Shown here: piece by piece, positions 16,130 to 24,056 of the stretch
How the letters are laid out: each line of letters begins with the position of its first letter
How positions within the stretch are numbered: position 1 is the first letter of the stretch
Source of the DNA: Candidatus Acutalibacter stercorigallinarum
GTDB lineage: Bacteria > Bacillota > Clostridia > Oscillospirales > Acutalibacteraceae
Length of the DNA: 37,136 nucleotides
Direction: 5' to 3'
NCBI GenBank assembly: GCA_019112625.1
Contig: DXIW01000038.1
Span: forward strand, 1-37,136
Notes under the pieces: model-generated
The model's input: only the letters and a program-made list of their open reading frames with translations
Database searches by the model: none
What the model was told of the DNA's origin: nothing
Position numbers and translations under genes: made by a program

Positions 16130-17572
16130 TTAAAGCGCCGTGCGCGAATTGTCCGGTCCGGTCACGGACCACTCCACCCCATTTGCCGTGTCCTTCATCA
16201 CCACGCCCATGGCGGTCAGCTCGTCCCGGATGGCGTCGGCGGCGGCCCAGTCCTTGGCCTTCCTGGCCTCGGCCCGCTTCGCGATGAGCCCCTCGATCTT
16301 CTCCGCCAGCTCCGGGGCCACCTGTGCCCCCTGGGGCCTCATAGCCTTCTCCGCCGCCTCCAGCAGGCCCAGGTCCAGCACCGTGTCAAAGTCCTCCACC
16401 AAATACCGTTTGGTAGCGTCGGAAAGGCCCGACTTCAGCACGTCGTACAGCACCGTCAGCCCCTGGGAGGTGTTCAAATCGTTCCCCAGCGCCTGGGAGA
16501 ACTGCTGCCGGTAGGGCTCCGCCGCGGCCTGGTCCGGCTGTCCCTCCCCCTTCAGCCCGGCGATGCGCTGCACCAGCCGCTGGTAGGCCTGGGCGGCGTT
16601 GTCCAGGCTCTCAAAGCTGAAGGTCAAGGGCTTCCGATAGTGGGACTGCAAACAGAACAGCCGGTAGGCCAGGGGGTCGTACCCCTTGTCCTCCAGCAGG
16701 GACACGGTGAGGAAATCCCCCTTGCTCTTGCTCATCTTGCCCCGGGCGTCGTTTAAGTGCAGCACGTGGAACCAGTATTTGCACCAGGGGTGGCCCAAAT
16801 AGGCCTCACTCTGGGCGATCTCGTTGGTGTGGTGGGGGAAAGCGTTGTCAATGCCGCCGCAGTGGATATCCAGGTATTCCCCCAGGTATTTCACGCTGAT
16901 GGCCGAGCACTCGATGTGCCACCCGGGGTAGCCCACGCCCCAGGGGCTGTCCCACTTCAGCTCCTGGTCCTCAAATTTCGACTTGGTGAACCACAGCACG
17001 AAGTCCGTCTTGTTCCGCTTGTTCTGGTCCTCGTCCACGCTGTCCCGCACGCCCACCGCCAGGTCCTCGCTGTTCTGGTTGCCGAACACATAGTAATTCT
17101 CCAGCTTCGCCGTGTCGAAGTACACGTTCCCCCCGGCCACATAGGCGTAGCCCTTGTCCAGCAGGGCCTGCACCATGGCGATAAAATCCTCCACACAGCT
17201 GGTGGCGGGCACCACCGTGTCCGGCTTGCGGATGTGCAGCTTCCGGCAGTCGTCGAAAAAGGCGTCGGTGTAAAACTTGGCGATCTCCAGCACGCCCTTG
17301 TGCTCCCGCTTGGCTCCGGCCAGCATCTTGTCCTCGCCGGTGTCCGCATCGCTGGAGAGGTGCCCCACGTCGGTGATGTTCATCACCCGGTCCACCTCAT
17401 AGCCCTCGTGGCGCAAAAACTTCTCCAGCACGTCCTCCATAATGTAGGTCCGCAGGTTCCCGATGTGGGCGTAGTGGTACACCGTGGGCCCGCAGGTATA
17501 GATCCGCACTTTCCCCGGCTCGTGGGGGACAAAGGCCTCCTTCTTCATGGTCAGGGTATTGGTAAATTCCAT
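16130..17572 (-). CDS. cysS: Cysteinyl-tRNA synthetase
   Basis: This 480-residue class I aminoacyl-tRNA synthetase charges tRNA-Cys. The ATP motifs are HIGN (36-39) and KMSKS (279-283). The zinc ligands that select cysteine are Cys27, Cys222, His248 and Glu251. The DALR-type anticodon-binding C-terminus is present. I start it at ATG 17572 (MEFTNTLTMKKE), which matches the normal family N-terminus and follows AGAAAGGATG by 9 nt. An in-frame ATG at 17584 lies inside that ribosome site. It sits 39 bp downstream of cysE, a classic cysteine supply and use pair in Firmicutes. Confidence 0.96.
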   Translation of the reverse strand: MEFTNTLTMKKEAFVPHEPGKVRIYTCGPTVYHYAHIGNLRTYIMEDVLEKFLRHEGYEVDRVMNITDVGHLSSDADTGEDKMLAGAKREHKGVLEIAKFYTDAFFDDCRKLHIRKPDTVVPATSCVEDFIAMVQALLDKGYAYVAGGNVYFDTAKLENYYVFGNQNSEDLAVGVRDSVDEDQNKRNKTDFVLWFTKSKFEDQELKWDSPWGVGYPGWHIECSAISVKYLGEYLDIHCGGIDNAFPHHTNEIAQSEAYLGHPWCKYWFHVLHLNDARGKMSKSKGDFLTVSLLEDKGYDPLAYRLFCLQSHYRKPLTFSFESLDNAAQAYQRLVQRIAGLKGEGQPDQAAAEPYRQQFSQALGNDLNTSQGLTVLYDVLKSGLSDATKRYLVEDFDTVLDLGLLEAAEKAMRPQGAQVAPELAEKIEGLIAKRAEARKAKDWAAADAIRDELTAMGVVMKDTANGVEWSVTGPDNSRTAL

Positions 17573-17611
17573 GGTTTCGTCCATCCTTTCTCCGGGGGAG
17601 CGATTCCCCGC

Positions 17612-18298
17612 CTATTCCTGGGGGCCGGTCTCCCGGGGCGTTTGCCCCTCCCCCTTGCTTGCCGCGATTTTTTCCACCTGCTTCTGCAGCCGCTCCAGCT
17701 CTCCCCGCAGCCGGCACAGCTCCATGCTCACCGGGTCCGCCACGTGGATCTGGTCCATGTCCTGGCAGGGGGCCGGCTTCTTCCCGTTGATGCGCACCAC
17801 CCGGGCGGGCACGCCCACGGCGGTGGCGCCGGGGGGCACGGCGTCCAGCACCACGGCGCCGGCGGCCACCCGGGCGTTGTCCCCCACGGTAAAGGGCCCC
17901 AGCACCTTGGCCCCGGCCCCCACCAGCACGTTGTTGCCCAGGGTGGGGTGGCGCTTGCCGTGGTCCTTCCCGGTGCCCCCCAGGGTGACCCCCTGGTACA
18001 GGGTGCAGTTGTCGCCGATCTGTGTGGTCTCACCGATGACCACCCCCATGCCGTGGTCGATGAACAGCCCCTTGCCGATCTGCGCCCCGGGGTGGATCTC
18101 GATGCCCGTCTTTTTCCGGCTGTGCTGGGAGATCCACCGGGCCAGAAACTTCAGGTTGTGGCGGTAGCACCAGTGGGCCCTGCGGTGGGCCCGCACCGCC
18201 TTAAAGCCGGAGTAGAGAAAATACACCTCCAGCCGGGAGCGGGCCGCGGGGTCCCGCTCCATCACCGCGTCAATATCCTGCTTCAAGGTCCGGAACAT
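17612..18298 (-). CDS. cysE: Serine O-acetyltransferase
   Basis: This 228-residue cytoplasmic enzyme makes O-acetylserine from serine and acetyl-CoA, the first step of cysteine synthesis. An N-terminal helical region is followed by the left-handed beta-helix: [43 protein letters not shown] and [18 protein letters not shown]. The DHG and GKRHP histidines are those of the active site. The C-terminal tail after about 185 is charged and has the [15 protein letters not shown] helix. The ATG at 18298 has AGGAGG 8 nt upstream; a GTG two codons earlier is possible. It heads the cysE-cysS operon, behind a leader hairpin. Confidence 0.93.
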   Translation of the reverse strand: MFRTLKQDIDAVMERDPAARSRLEVYFLYSGFKAVRAHRRAHWCYRHNLKFLARWISQHSRKKTGIEIHPGAQIGKGLFIDHGMGVVIGETTQIGDNCTLYQGVTLGGTGKDHGKRHPTLGNNVLVGAGAKVLGPFTVGDNARVAAGAVVLDAVPPGATAVGVPARVVRINGKKPAPCQDMDQIHVADPVSMELCRLRGELERLQKQVEKIAASKGEGQTPRETGPQE

Positions 18299-18318
18299 CC
18301 GCACCCCCTCCTTCGTCT

Positions 18319-18361
18319 CAAAAAGAACGCCCCCGCAGGCGGTCTCCCAGCTGCGGGGGCG
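18319..18361 (-). terminator. Terminator-like hairpin in the cysE leader
   Basis: On the - strand a perfect 11-bp stem, CGCCCCCGCAG/CTGCGGGGGCG, is followed by TTCTTTTT. It lies between the predicted cysE promoter and its start codon, so it is either an attenuator of cysE-cysS or the prs terminator. CCCAGC (18375-18380) could pair with GCTGGG (18346-18351) as an antiterminator. Confidence 0.7.
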
Positions 18362-18391
18362 AAAAGCTGCTTTCGCTGGGCCACTGCTCCC

Positions 18392-18420
18392 ATTATACGC
18401 GGCAGCGCCCGTTTATGCAA
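18392..18420 (-). promoter_or_regulatory. Predicted sigma-A promoter of cysE-cysS
   Basis: On the - strand, TTGCAT (18415-18420), a 17-bp spacer and a perfect TATAAT (18392-18397), immediately after the prs stop codon. Confidence 0.7.
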
Positions 18421-19605
18421 TCATTTTTCAAACGTGAGCTGCTGGTCCTGGTACTTGCTCAGCTCCTCGTGGCGCCGCTTCAGCAAGGCGTTGATCTTCT
18501 CATGGGGATCGATGAGGGCCGAGACGGACATGTCGTGGTTCAAAGCGGAGATGAAGTAGGCGATGTACTTGCTCACATCCACCTCGTAGAACCAGGGCCG
18601 CTGCAGCAGCTCCGGGGTGCGGTAGGTCAGGTTCGAGCCGAACACCCCGTCGATGACCCCTTCCTGATAGGCCTTGTCAAAGGCCTCCAGCCCGTTGGTG
18701 AAGATGGCGTAGGTGGCATAGGCGAAAATGCGCTTGGCCTTCCGGGCCTTCAGGTTATAGGCGATGTCCAGCATGGAGTCGCCGGAGGAGATGATGTCGT
18801 CCGAGACGAACACGTCCTTGCCCGCCACGTCGCTGCCCAGGTACTCGTGGGCCACGATGGGGTTGCGGCCGTCCACGATCTGGGAGTAATCCCGGCGCTT
18901 GTAGAACATGCCCAGCTCGCACCCCAGCACCGAGGCGTAGTACATGTTCCGGTTCAGCGCCCCCTCGTCGGGAGACACCACCATAAAGTCCGCCTTGTCT
19001 GTAGACAGGTCGGGGAAGCTGCGGAACATCTTCTTCAGCACCTGGTACGAGGGCATCAGGTTGTCAAAGCTCATCAGGGGCACCGCGTTCTGCACCCGGG
19101 GGTCGTGGGCGTCGAAGGTCACAATGTTCTCCACCCCCATGGACTGGAGCTCCTGCAGGGCGAAGGCGCAGTCCAAAGACTCCCGGTAGCTCCGCCGGTG
19201 CTGCCGCCCGCCGTAGAGCAGGGGCATAATCACATTCACCCGGTGGGCCTTGCCCATGGCCGCCTGGATCAGCCGCTTCAGGTCCTGGTAGTGGTCGTCG
19301 GGGGACATGTGGTTCTCTTTCCCGAAGTACTTGTAGGTGCAGCTGTAATTCCCCACATCCACAATGAAGAACAGGTCATAGCCCCGCACCGTGCCGTTGA
19401 TGATCCCCTTCCCGTCGCCGGAGGAAAACCGGGGGCAGCTGGCCTTGATCTGGAAGGTGTCCACCTCCATGCCGGCCTCTTTCGCCCAGCGCAGCAGATG
19501 GGCCTCGATCTTGTTGGAAAGCTCGGTGGCTCCCTCCAGGGACACAATCCCCAAAGGCGCTACACGGTTTTCCGGGCTGAACACATACTGAGCCGATTGT
19601 TCCAT
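18421..19605 (-). CDS. prs: Ribose-phosphate pyrophosphokinase, long divergent form
   Basis: This 394-residue protein makes PRPP from ribose 5-phosphate and ATP for nucleotide, His and Trp synthesis. It is longer than the usual 310-320 residues. The PRPP loop is VSDDIISSGDS (267-277), against DDIIDTAG in classical enzymes. Other motifs are altered but recognisable: GGRQHRR (132-138) for the ATP loop, DAHD (165-168) and VVSPDEG. An insert around FFIVDVGNYSCTYKYFGKEN is not in the short form. I start it at ATG 19605, 9 nt after AGAAAGGATG; ATG 19617 is inside that site. A long structured leader precedes it. Confidence 0.85.
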   Translation of the reverse strand: MEQSAQYVFSPENRVAPLGIVSLEGATELSNKIEAHLLRWAKEAGMEVDTFQIKASCPRFSSGDGKGIINGTVRGYDLFFIVDVGNYSCTYKYFGKENHMSPDDHYQDLKRLIQAAMGKAHRVNVIMPLLYGGRQHRRSYRESLDCAFALQELQSMGVENIVTFDAHDPRVQNAVPLMSFDNLMPSYQVLKKMFRSFPDLSTDKADFMVVSPDEGALNRNMYYASVLGCELGMFYKRRDYSQIVDGRNPIVAHEYLGSDVAGKDVFVSDDIISSGDSMLDIAYNLKARKAKRIFAYATYAIFTNGLEAFDKAYQEGVIDGVFGSNLTYRTPELLQRPWFYEVDVSKYIAYFISALNHDMSVSALIDPHEKINALLKRRHEELSKYQDQQLTFEK

Positions 19606-19846
19606 AAGTTCTGGCATCCTTTCTCTCATCCGTTTTCTATGCCCAGGGGCCGGGCATCACGCCCATTCCCCGCTGTCCAAAACGTCATAGCGCCGCGCCC
19701 CCTGTCCGGGGCCGTCCTCCCGTCCGGCGCGGCGCTGCCCAAGAACCCAGGCAGCCGTTCTCTCCTTCTCCCCTATGAATAAAATCTTAACACAAATTTC
19801 ATACGAAATCTACAAGGTTTTGCTTTTTCCGAAAAATTCTCCCACT
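19606..19846 (-). other. Structured region upstream of prs
   Basis: This 240-bp gap holds several inverted repeats: an 11-bp stem AGCGCCGCGCC/GGCGCGGCGCT (19688-19736), ATGCCC/GGGCAT (about 19638-19656) and GCTGCC/GGGCAGC (about 19734-19756). A small palindrome, ATTTC-N4-GAAAT, lies at 19796-19809. A weak -10 (TAAGAT) may be near 19784. I see no gene here. A structured prs leader or the GH42 3' end are the two readings. Confidence 0.45.
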
Positions 19847-21898
19847 TTACAGGTTTTTCTCACCTGCGGGGGCCATTTCTTTGGCACTCTGCAACACCGC
19901 CGCGCCATAGGGGGGCAGCTTTACCGCCTCTCCCCCGGCCTGGGGCAGCAGCACCTCATACCCCGGGGGCACAGGCAGCTCCCGCTCCTCCCCGGAGAAA
20001 TTCTCCAAGAACAGCCAGCGCCTGCCCTCCTTCTCCCGGATACAGGCCTCCACCCCCGGGGGCGGCAGCTGGGGCAGGGCCTTCTCCAGCCCAATCTCCT
20101 CCGCCAGCCCCTGGTAGAAGTCCGTATAGAACCCCTCCTCGGCGAAGGAGGCGATGTAGTACGCCTGCCCCTTACCGTACTGGTTCACGGTAAAGGCGGG
20201 CTCCCCCTGGTAAAAGTCCTCCCCGTAGGTGCCCAGGGCCTTGGCCCCCCGCAGGTGGACGAGAGCGCACAGGTCTTTTACCTCATAGGAGCGTCCATCT
20301 TCCAGCCGCAGGGCGTTGCGCTCCTCGTCGTAGAGGGCGTCGGTGGTCTCGTGCCACAGCCCAAAGACCTCCCCCAGCCCGCCGCCGGGCCAGCCCCCCA
20401 GGTAGCACAGGTCACGCTGGTCCACCAGCCCCGTGTGGTAGGTGCCCACAAGGGTCCCGCCCCGCTCCACAAAGGCCTTCAGCTTGTCCTCGAACCCCGC
20501 CCGCAGCAAGTACAGCATGGGGGCCACCACCAGCTGGTAGCCGTCCAGCCCGCACTCCTCATCGATGATGTCCACGGGCACGCCCATGCGCCACAGGGCC
20601 TTGTAGTGGGCCTGCACCTGCTCCACATAGTGGAGCCCCACATTCCGGGGCCCCATGGCGTCCTCCATGGCCCACTTGTTCTCCCAGTCGTACACGATGG
20701 CCGCCCGGGCGGGGGTCGTTGCCCCCTGCAGCCCTTCCAGCGCCTCCAGCCACAGGCCCATGGCCTGCACGTCCTTAAACTCCCGGGTGTCCCCGGTGCC
20801 GCAGTGGTCCACCACCGCCCCGTGGAATTTCTCAAAGCCGCCCCGGCTCTTCCTGAACTGGAAGTACTGCACCGAGTCGGACCCGTGGGCCACGGCCTGC
20901 ATGCTGCTCATCTGGTGCTGCCCCGGTTTTTTCAGCTTGGAGACCGGGCACCAGTTGGTGGTGCTGGGGGTGGACTCCATCAGCAAAAAGGGCTGCTGTT
21001 TCATAGAGCGCATCAGGTCGTGCCACATGGCGTAAGACACCGCCAGGTCGCTGTTGTCCCCGCCCCGCCACTGGGGGTAGGCGTCCCAGCTCACCACGTC
21101 CACCACGTCTTTGAACTTGAAGTAGTTGTAGTCGTCAAAGTAGTACATCAGGTTGGTGGTCACCGGCAGGGAGGGGTCCACAGCCTTCACCGCGTCCCGC
21201 TCGGCGGCGGCGAAGTCCACCACCTGGTCCGTGACAAACCGCTTCCAGTCCAGCTGCTGGATAAAGGCCCCGTCCTCCCCCTCGGGTCCCGGGGCGTGGA
21301 TCTGCTCCCAGTCGGTGACGGTGTGGGCCCAGAAGTCGTTCCACCAGGCGTGGTTCAGGGCCTCCAGGGTGCCATACTTCTTCTTCAGCCACTGGCGGAA
21401 GGCCGCCTGGCACTGGGGGCACCGGCACTCCCCGCCATATTCGTTGGAGAGGTGCCACAAGATCACCCCCGGGTGCTTCGAAAACCGCTTCGCCAGGGCG
21501 GTGTCCATCTGCCGCACCTTCTCCCGGTAGGTGGGGGAGGTATAGCAGTGGTTGTGCCGCCCGCCGGAGGGCTCCCGGCGCCCGTCCCCCCGCACCCGGC
21601 GGATCTCCGGGTACTTCTCGCTCATCCACAGGGGCTTCGACCCCGAGGGCGTGGCCAGCACCGTGTAAATGCCGTTTTCGTACAGGCCGTCAATGATTTT
21701 CTCCAGCCAGTCGAACTGGTACTCCCCCTCCCGGGGCTCCAGCTTGGCCCAGGCAAAAATGGCCAGGGACACGCAGTTGATATGGGCCTCCTTCATCAGC
21801 CGGATGTCCTCCCGCAAAATGTCGGGCCGGTCCAGCCACTGGTCGGGGTTGTAGTCTCCCCCGTGGAGCAAATGGGGGTATCTGGGCGTCAAACTCAT
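19847..21898 (-). CDS. Beta-galactosidase, glycoside hydrolase family 42
   Basis: This 683-residue enzyme belongs to GH42, retaining beta-galactosidases often active on small or plant-derived galactosides. The acid/base is Glu153 (HLSNEYGGE) and the nucleophile Glu308 (LLMESTPSTTNW). The four-Cys zinc site of the family is complete: Cys118, Cys158, Cys160 and Cys163. The TIM barrel is followed by a trimerisation domain (about 400-600) and a C-terminal beta domain. No signal peptide is seen, so it works in the cytoplasm on imported sugars. Its start overlaps the AraC regulator gene by 4 bp, so both are translated from one mRNA. No sugar transporter is adjacent. Confidence 0.92.
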   Translation of the reverse strand: MSLTPRYPHLLHGGDYNPDQWLDRPDILREDIRLMKEAHINCVSLAIFAWAKLEPREGEYQFDWLEKIIDGLYENGIYTVLATPSGSKPLWMSEKYPEIRRVRGDGRREPSGGRHNHCYTSPTYREKVRQMDTALAKRFSKHPGVILWHLSNEYGGECRCPQCQAAFRQWLKKKYGTLEALNHAWWNDFWAHTVTDWEQIHAPGPEGEDGAFIQQLDWKRFVTDQVVDFAAAERDAVKAVDPSLPVTTNLMYYFDDYNYFKFKDVVDVVSWDAYPQWRGGDNSDLAVSYAMWHDLMRSMKQQPFLLMESTPSTTNWCPVSKLKKPGQHQMSSMQAVAHGSDSVQYFQFRKSRGGFEKFHGAVVDHCGTGDTREFKDVQAMGLWLEALEGLQGATTPARAAIVYDWENKWAMEDAMGPRNVGLHYVEQVQAHYKALWRMGVPVDIIDEECGLDGYQLVVAPMLYLLRAGFEDKLKAFVERGGTLVGTYHTGLVDQRDLCYLGGWPGGGLGEVFGLWHETTDALYDEERNALRLEDGRSYEVKDLCALVHLRGAKALGTYGEDFYQGEPAFTVNQYGKGQAYYIASFAEEGFYTDFYQGLAEEIGLEKALPQLPPPGVEACIREKEGRRWLFLENFSGEERELPVPPGYEVLLPQAGGEAVKLPPYGAAVLQSAKEMAPAGEKNL

Positions 21899-23208
21899 AG
21901 TGTCTCCTCCTTGTCCGGGCCGCCTGCCGCCGCCCGGTGATTTTCCTTTCCGTTTCCCCGGGTCATCCGCTCCCGGTAGGCCCGGGGCAGGGTGCCGGTG
22001 ATGCGCCGGAACACCCGGGTAAAATAGCTCTGGTCCTCAAAGCCCACCATCAGGGAGATGTCCGTCATGCGGATCTCCCGGATGCGCAGCAGCTCCTGGG
22101 CCTTTTGGATGCGCACACGGTTCAAATATTCGTTGAAGTTCATCCCCGTCTCCTGCTTGAACACCCGGCTGAGATAGGCCGGGGAAAGGTAGACCATTTT
22201 CGCCAGGCCCTCCAGGGTGATTTTCTGGCTGTAATTCTCCCCGATGTACTGGGTGCAGAACAAAATCACCTTGGCGTGCTTCGCCCCCGAGAACCGGAAC
22301 AAACTCTGCATATACCGCTGCACCGCCTCCGAAAGCCAGCTGCACAGCGACTCCACCGTGGTAAAGCTCTCCAAGGTCCGGCGGTACTCGTGGCTCAGCC
22401 GCAGGGTGTGCTCCGGGTCGGCCCCGTTGTCGATGGCCGTGCGGGAGAGCAGCGCCAGCAGCTCCGCGATCCGGCTCTGGATCAGCTCCAGGTCCCGCCC
22501 ACAGGAGAACAGCACCGCCCCCAATAACTGGCTGAGCAGCCGCTGGGCCCCGGCGCTGTCCTGGCGGGCCACGCTCTCCAGCAGAGCCCGCTCCGTCTCA
22601 AAGGGATAGGGCGGGGGCCCCTTCTCCTGCTTCAGCTCCAGGATATAGGCGGTGATCTGCCCCTGCAGCTCCTCCGACCGGTCTGCCGCCAGCATCCGGC
22701 TCTCCGCGGAGAAGTCATTGAGAAAGCTCACCGCGAAAAACAACAGCTGCGAGAGCTGGTTCACCCGCTGGGGCTCCACAAAGGGGATGCGCTCTAAAAT
22801 TTCCCTGGCCTCCTCCAGCGCCTCCGGGGAGAGCCCCGCCTTTTCCCCCAGGTCGATCTCGAAGAATTCCTCCTTCTCCACCATGGTAAAGGGCCCCACG
22901 GTGATCTTCCCCCGCACCCCTTCCTCCCCCACAATGGGGGACACAAAGCAGGTGAGCCCCATGGGGCAGTAGTAGATATACTTCCCCCCAAAGCGCTCCG
23001 CCTCGTTCATGCTGTAGATGTGGGCCTCCACGCAGCGCTGGCGCTCCACGCCGCTTACCTCACAGAGGGTGCAGTGCTCGCAGCTGTACCCGCACTTGCA
23101 CAAAATGGCGCCGTTCTTGTCCGAGTACATGCACCCCAGCCCGGTGGACTCGGAAAAGGCCCTGGTACACTGCTGGGCCATCTGCTCATTGATGTCCTCA
23201 TACTCCAC
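21895..23208 (-). CDS. AraC family regulator with PocR sensory domain
   Basis: This 437-residue protein has an N-terminal PocR-type ligand domain (about 5-155) rich in cysteine (CKCGYSCEHCTLC, YYCPMGLTCF). A helical middle part follows, then a C-terminal AraC double helix-turn-helix (about 325-425) with LEGLAKMVYLSPAYLSRVFK and ISLMVGFEDQSYFTRVFRR. PocR itself regulates propanediol and cobalamin genes. Here the gene diverges from a corrinoid methyltransferase operon, so it is the likely activator of that operon. The cysteines could bind metal or an Fe-S cluster, but this is inference. It overlaps the GH42 start by 4 bp. No signal peptide is seen. Confidence 0.88.
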   Translation of the reverse strand: MEYEDINEQMAQQCTRAFSESTGLGCMYSDKNGAILCKCGYSCEHCTLCEVSGVERQRCVEAHIYSMNEAERFGGKYIYYCPMGLTCFVSPIVGEEGVRGKITVGPFTMVEKEEFFEIDLGEKAGLSPEALEEAREILERIPFVEPQRVNQLSQLLFFAVSFLNDFSAESRMLAADRSEELQGQITAYILELKQEKGPPPYPFETERALLESVARQDSAGAQRLLSQLLGAVLFSCGRDLELIQSRIAELLALLSRTAIDNGADPEHTLRLSHEYRRTLESFTTVESLCSWLSEAVQRYMQSLFRFSGAKHAKVILFCTQYIGENYSQKITLEGLAKMVYLSPAYLSRVFKQETGMNFNEYLNRVRIQKAQELLRIREIRMTDISLMVGFEDQSYFTRVFRRITGTLPRAYRERMTRGNGKENHRAAAGGPDKEETL

Positions 23209-23241
23209 GGCGGTCCCCCCTTTCCCGGTGCCGGTACCCCT

Positions 23242-23271
23242 ATCTTACCCCGGCCCGGGGCTCCCCGTCAA
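23242..23271 (-). promoter_or_regulatory. Predicted promoter of the PocR/AraC-GH42 pair
   Basis: On the - strand, TTGACG (23266-23271), an 18-bp spacer and TAAGAT (23242-23247). The -35 box overlaps the palindrome CCCCGT-CA-ACGGGG (23263-23276), a possible autoregulatory site. Confidence 0.55.
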
Positions 23272-23311
23272 CGGGGAAAGAGGACAAAAAAGTACCAAAT
23301 TTATCAACCGA

Positions 23312-23371
23312 TTTCTAGAAACCCCCGCCCCCCCGGGCTTATAATGGCACAAAAGGGACGTGGAACGTCCC
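23312..23371 (+). promoter_or_regulatory. Promoter and candidate operators of the corrinoid operon
   Basis: A perfect TATAAT (23340-23345) has no recognisable -35 box. In its place is the palindrome TTTCTAGAAA (23312-23321). A second perfect inverted repeat, GGGACGT-N3-ACGTCCC (23355-23371), covers about +4 to +20. A missing -35 with a palindrome at that place fits a promoter that needs an activator, plausibly the divergent AraC protein. No cobalamin riboswitch was recognised. Confidence 0.6.
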
Positions 23372-23398
23372 ATATTTTCCCCAAGGAGGAGCAAAAAC

Positions 23399-24040
23399 AT
23401 GAGCATTTTGACCGATATCTCTGAAAACCTGCAGAAGGGCAAAGCCAAGGTGGTAAAAGAGCTGGTCCAGCAGGCCATCGACCAGGGGATCCCCGTAGAG
23501 CAGATCCTGGACGAGGGCCTCCTCAGCGGCATGAACGTGGTGGGCGAAAAGTTCAAGAACAACGAGGTGTTCGTCCCCGAGGTGCTGGTGGCCGCCCGGG
23601 CCATGAACATGGGCGCCCAGCTCTTAAAGCCCCTGCTGGCCGAGGCCGGCGTCAAGGCCTCTGGCAAGGTGTGCATCGGCACCGTCCAGGGCGACCTCCA
23701 CGACATCGGCAAAAACCTGGTGAAGATGATGATGGAGGGCAAGGGCCTGGAGGTCATCGACCTGGGCACCGACGTGGCCCCCGAGACCTTCGTTAAGACC
23801 GCCGTGGAGCAAGACTGCCAGATCATCTGCTGCTCCGCCCTGCTCACCACCACCATGGGCGTCATGGGCGAGGTGGTCAAGCAGGCCGAGGCCGCCGGCA
23901 TCCGCGACAAGGTGAAGATCATGGTGGGCGGCGCCCCCGTCACCGAGAGCTTCTGCCAGCAGATCGGCGCCGACAAGTACACCTCCGACGCCGCCAGCGC
24001 CGCCGACGCCGCCGTGGCCTTCTGCAAAGGCGAAGCCTAA
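23399..24040 (+). CDS. Corrinoid (cobalamin-binding) methyl carrier protein
   Basis: This 213-residue protein is of the MtaC/MtbC/MttC type and carries a methyl group on cobalamin between two methyltransferases. Residues 1-85 form the helical cap domain (LLSGMNVVGEKFKNNEVFVPEVL). The Rossmann-like B12 domain carries the base-off ligand motif GDLHDIG (98-104, His101) and ends with the conserved VGGAPVT region. The ATG at 23399 has AAGGAGGAG 7 nt upstream, whereas a GTG 13 codons earlier lies inside an operator palindrome. It is the first gene of the operon. The partner methyltransferase type cannot be read from this protein alone. Confidence 0.93.
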   Translation: MSILTDISENLQKGKAKVVKELVQQAIDQGIPVEQILDEGLLSGMNVVGEKFKNNEVFVPEVLVAARAMNMGAQLLKPLLAEAGVKASGKVCIGTVQGDLHDIGKNLVKMMMEGKGLEVIDLGTDVAPETFVKTAVEQDCQIICCSALLTTTMGVMGEVVKQAEAAGIRDKVKIMVGGAPVTESFCQQIGADKYTSDAASAADAAVAFCKGEA

Positions 24041-24056
24041 ATCCGGGAGGGACGGT

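Noticed and set aside
18299..18420. T-box riboswitch before cysE-cysS
   Set aside because: The conserved T-box sequence (AGGGTGGNACCGCG) is absent and the leader is too short.
23209..23398. Cobalamin riboswitch before the corrinoid operon
   Set aside because: No B12-box-like conserved segment is visible, and the leader after the predicted start is only about 47 nt.
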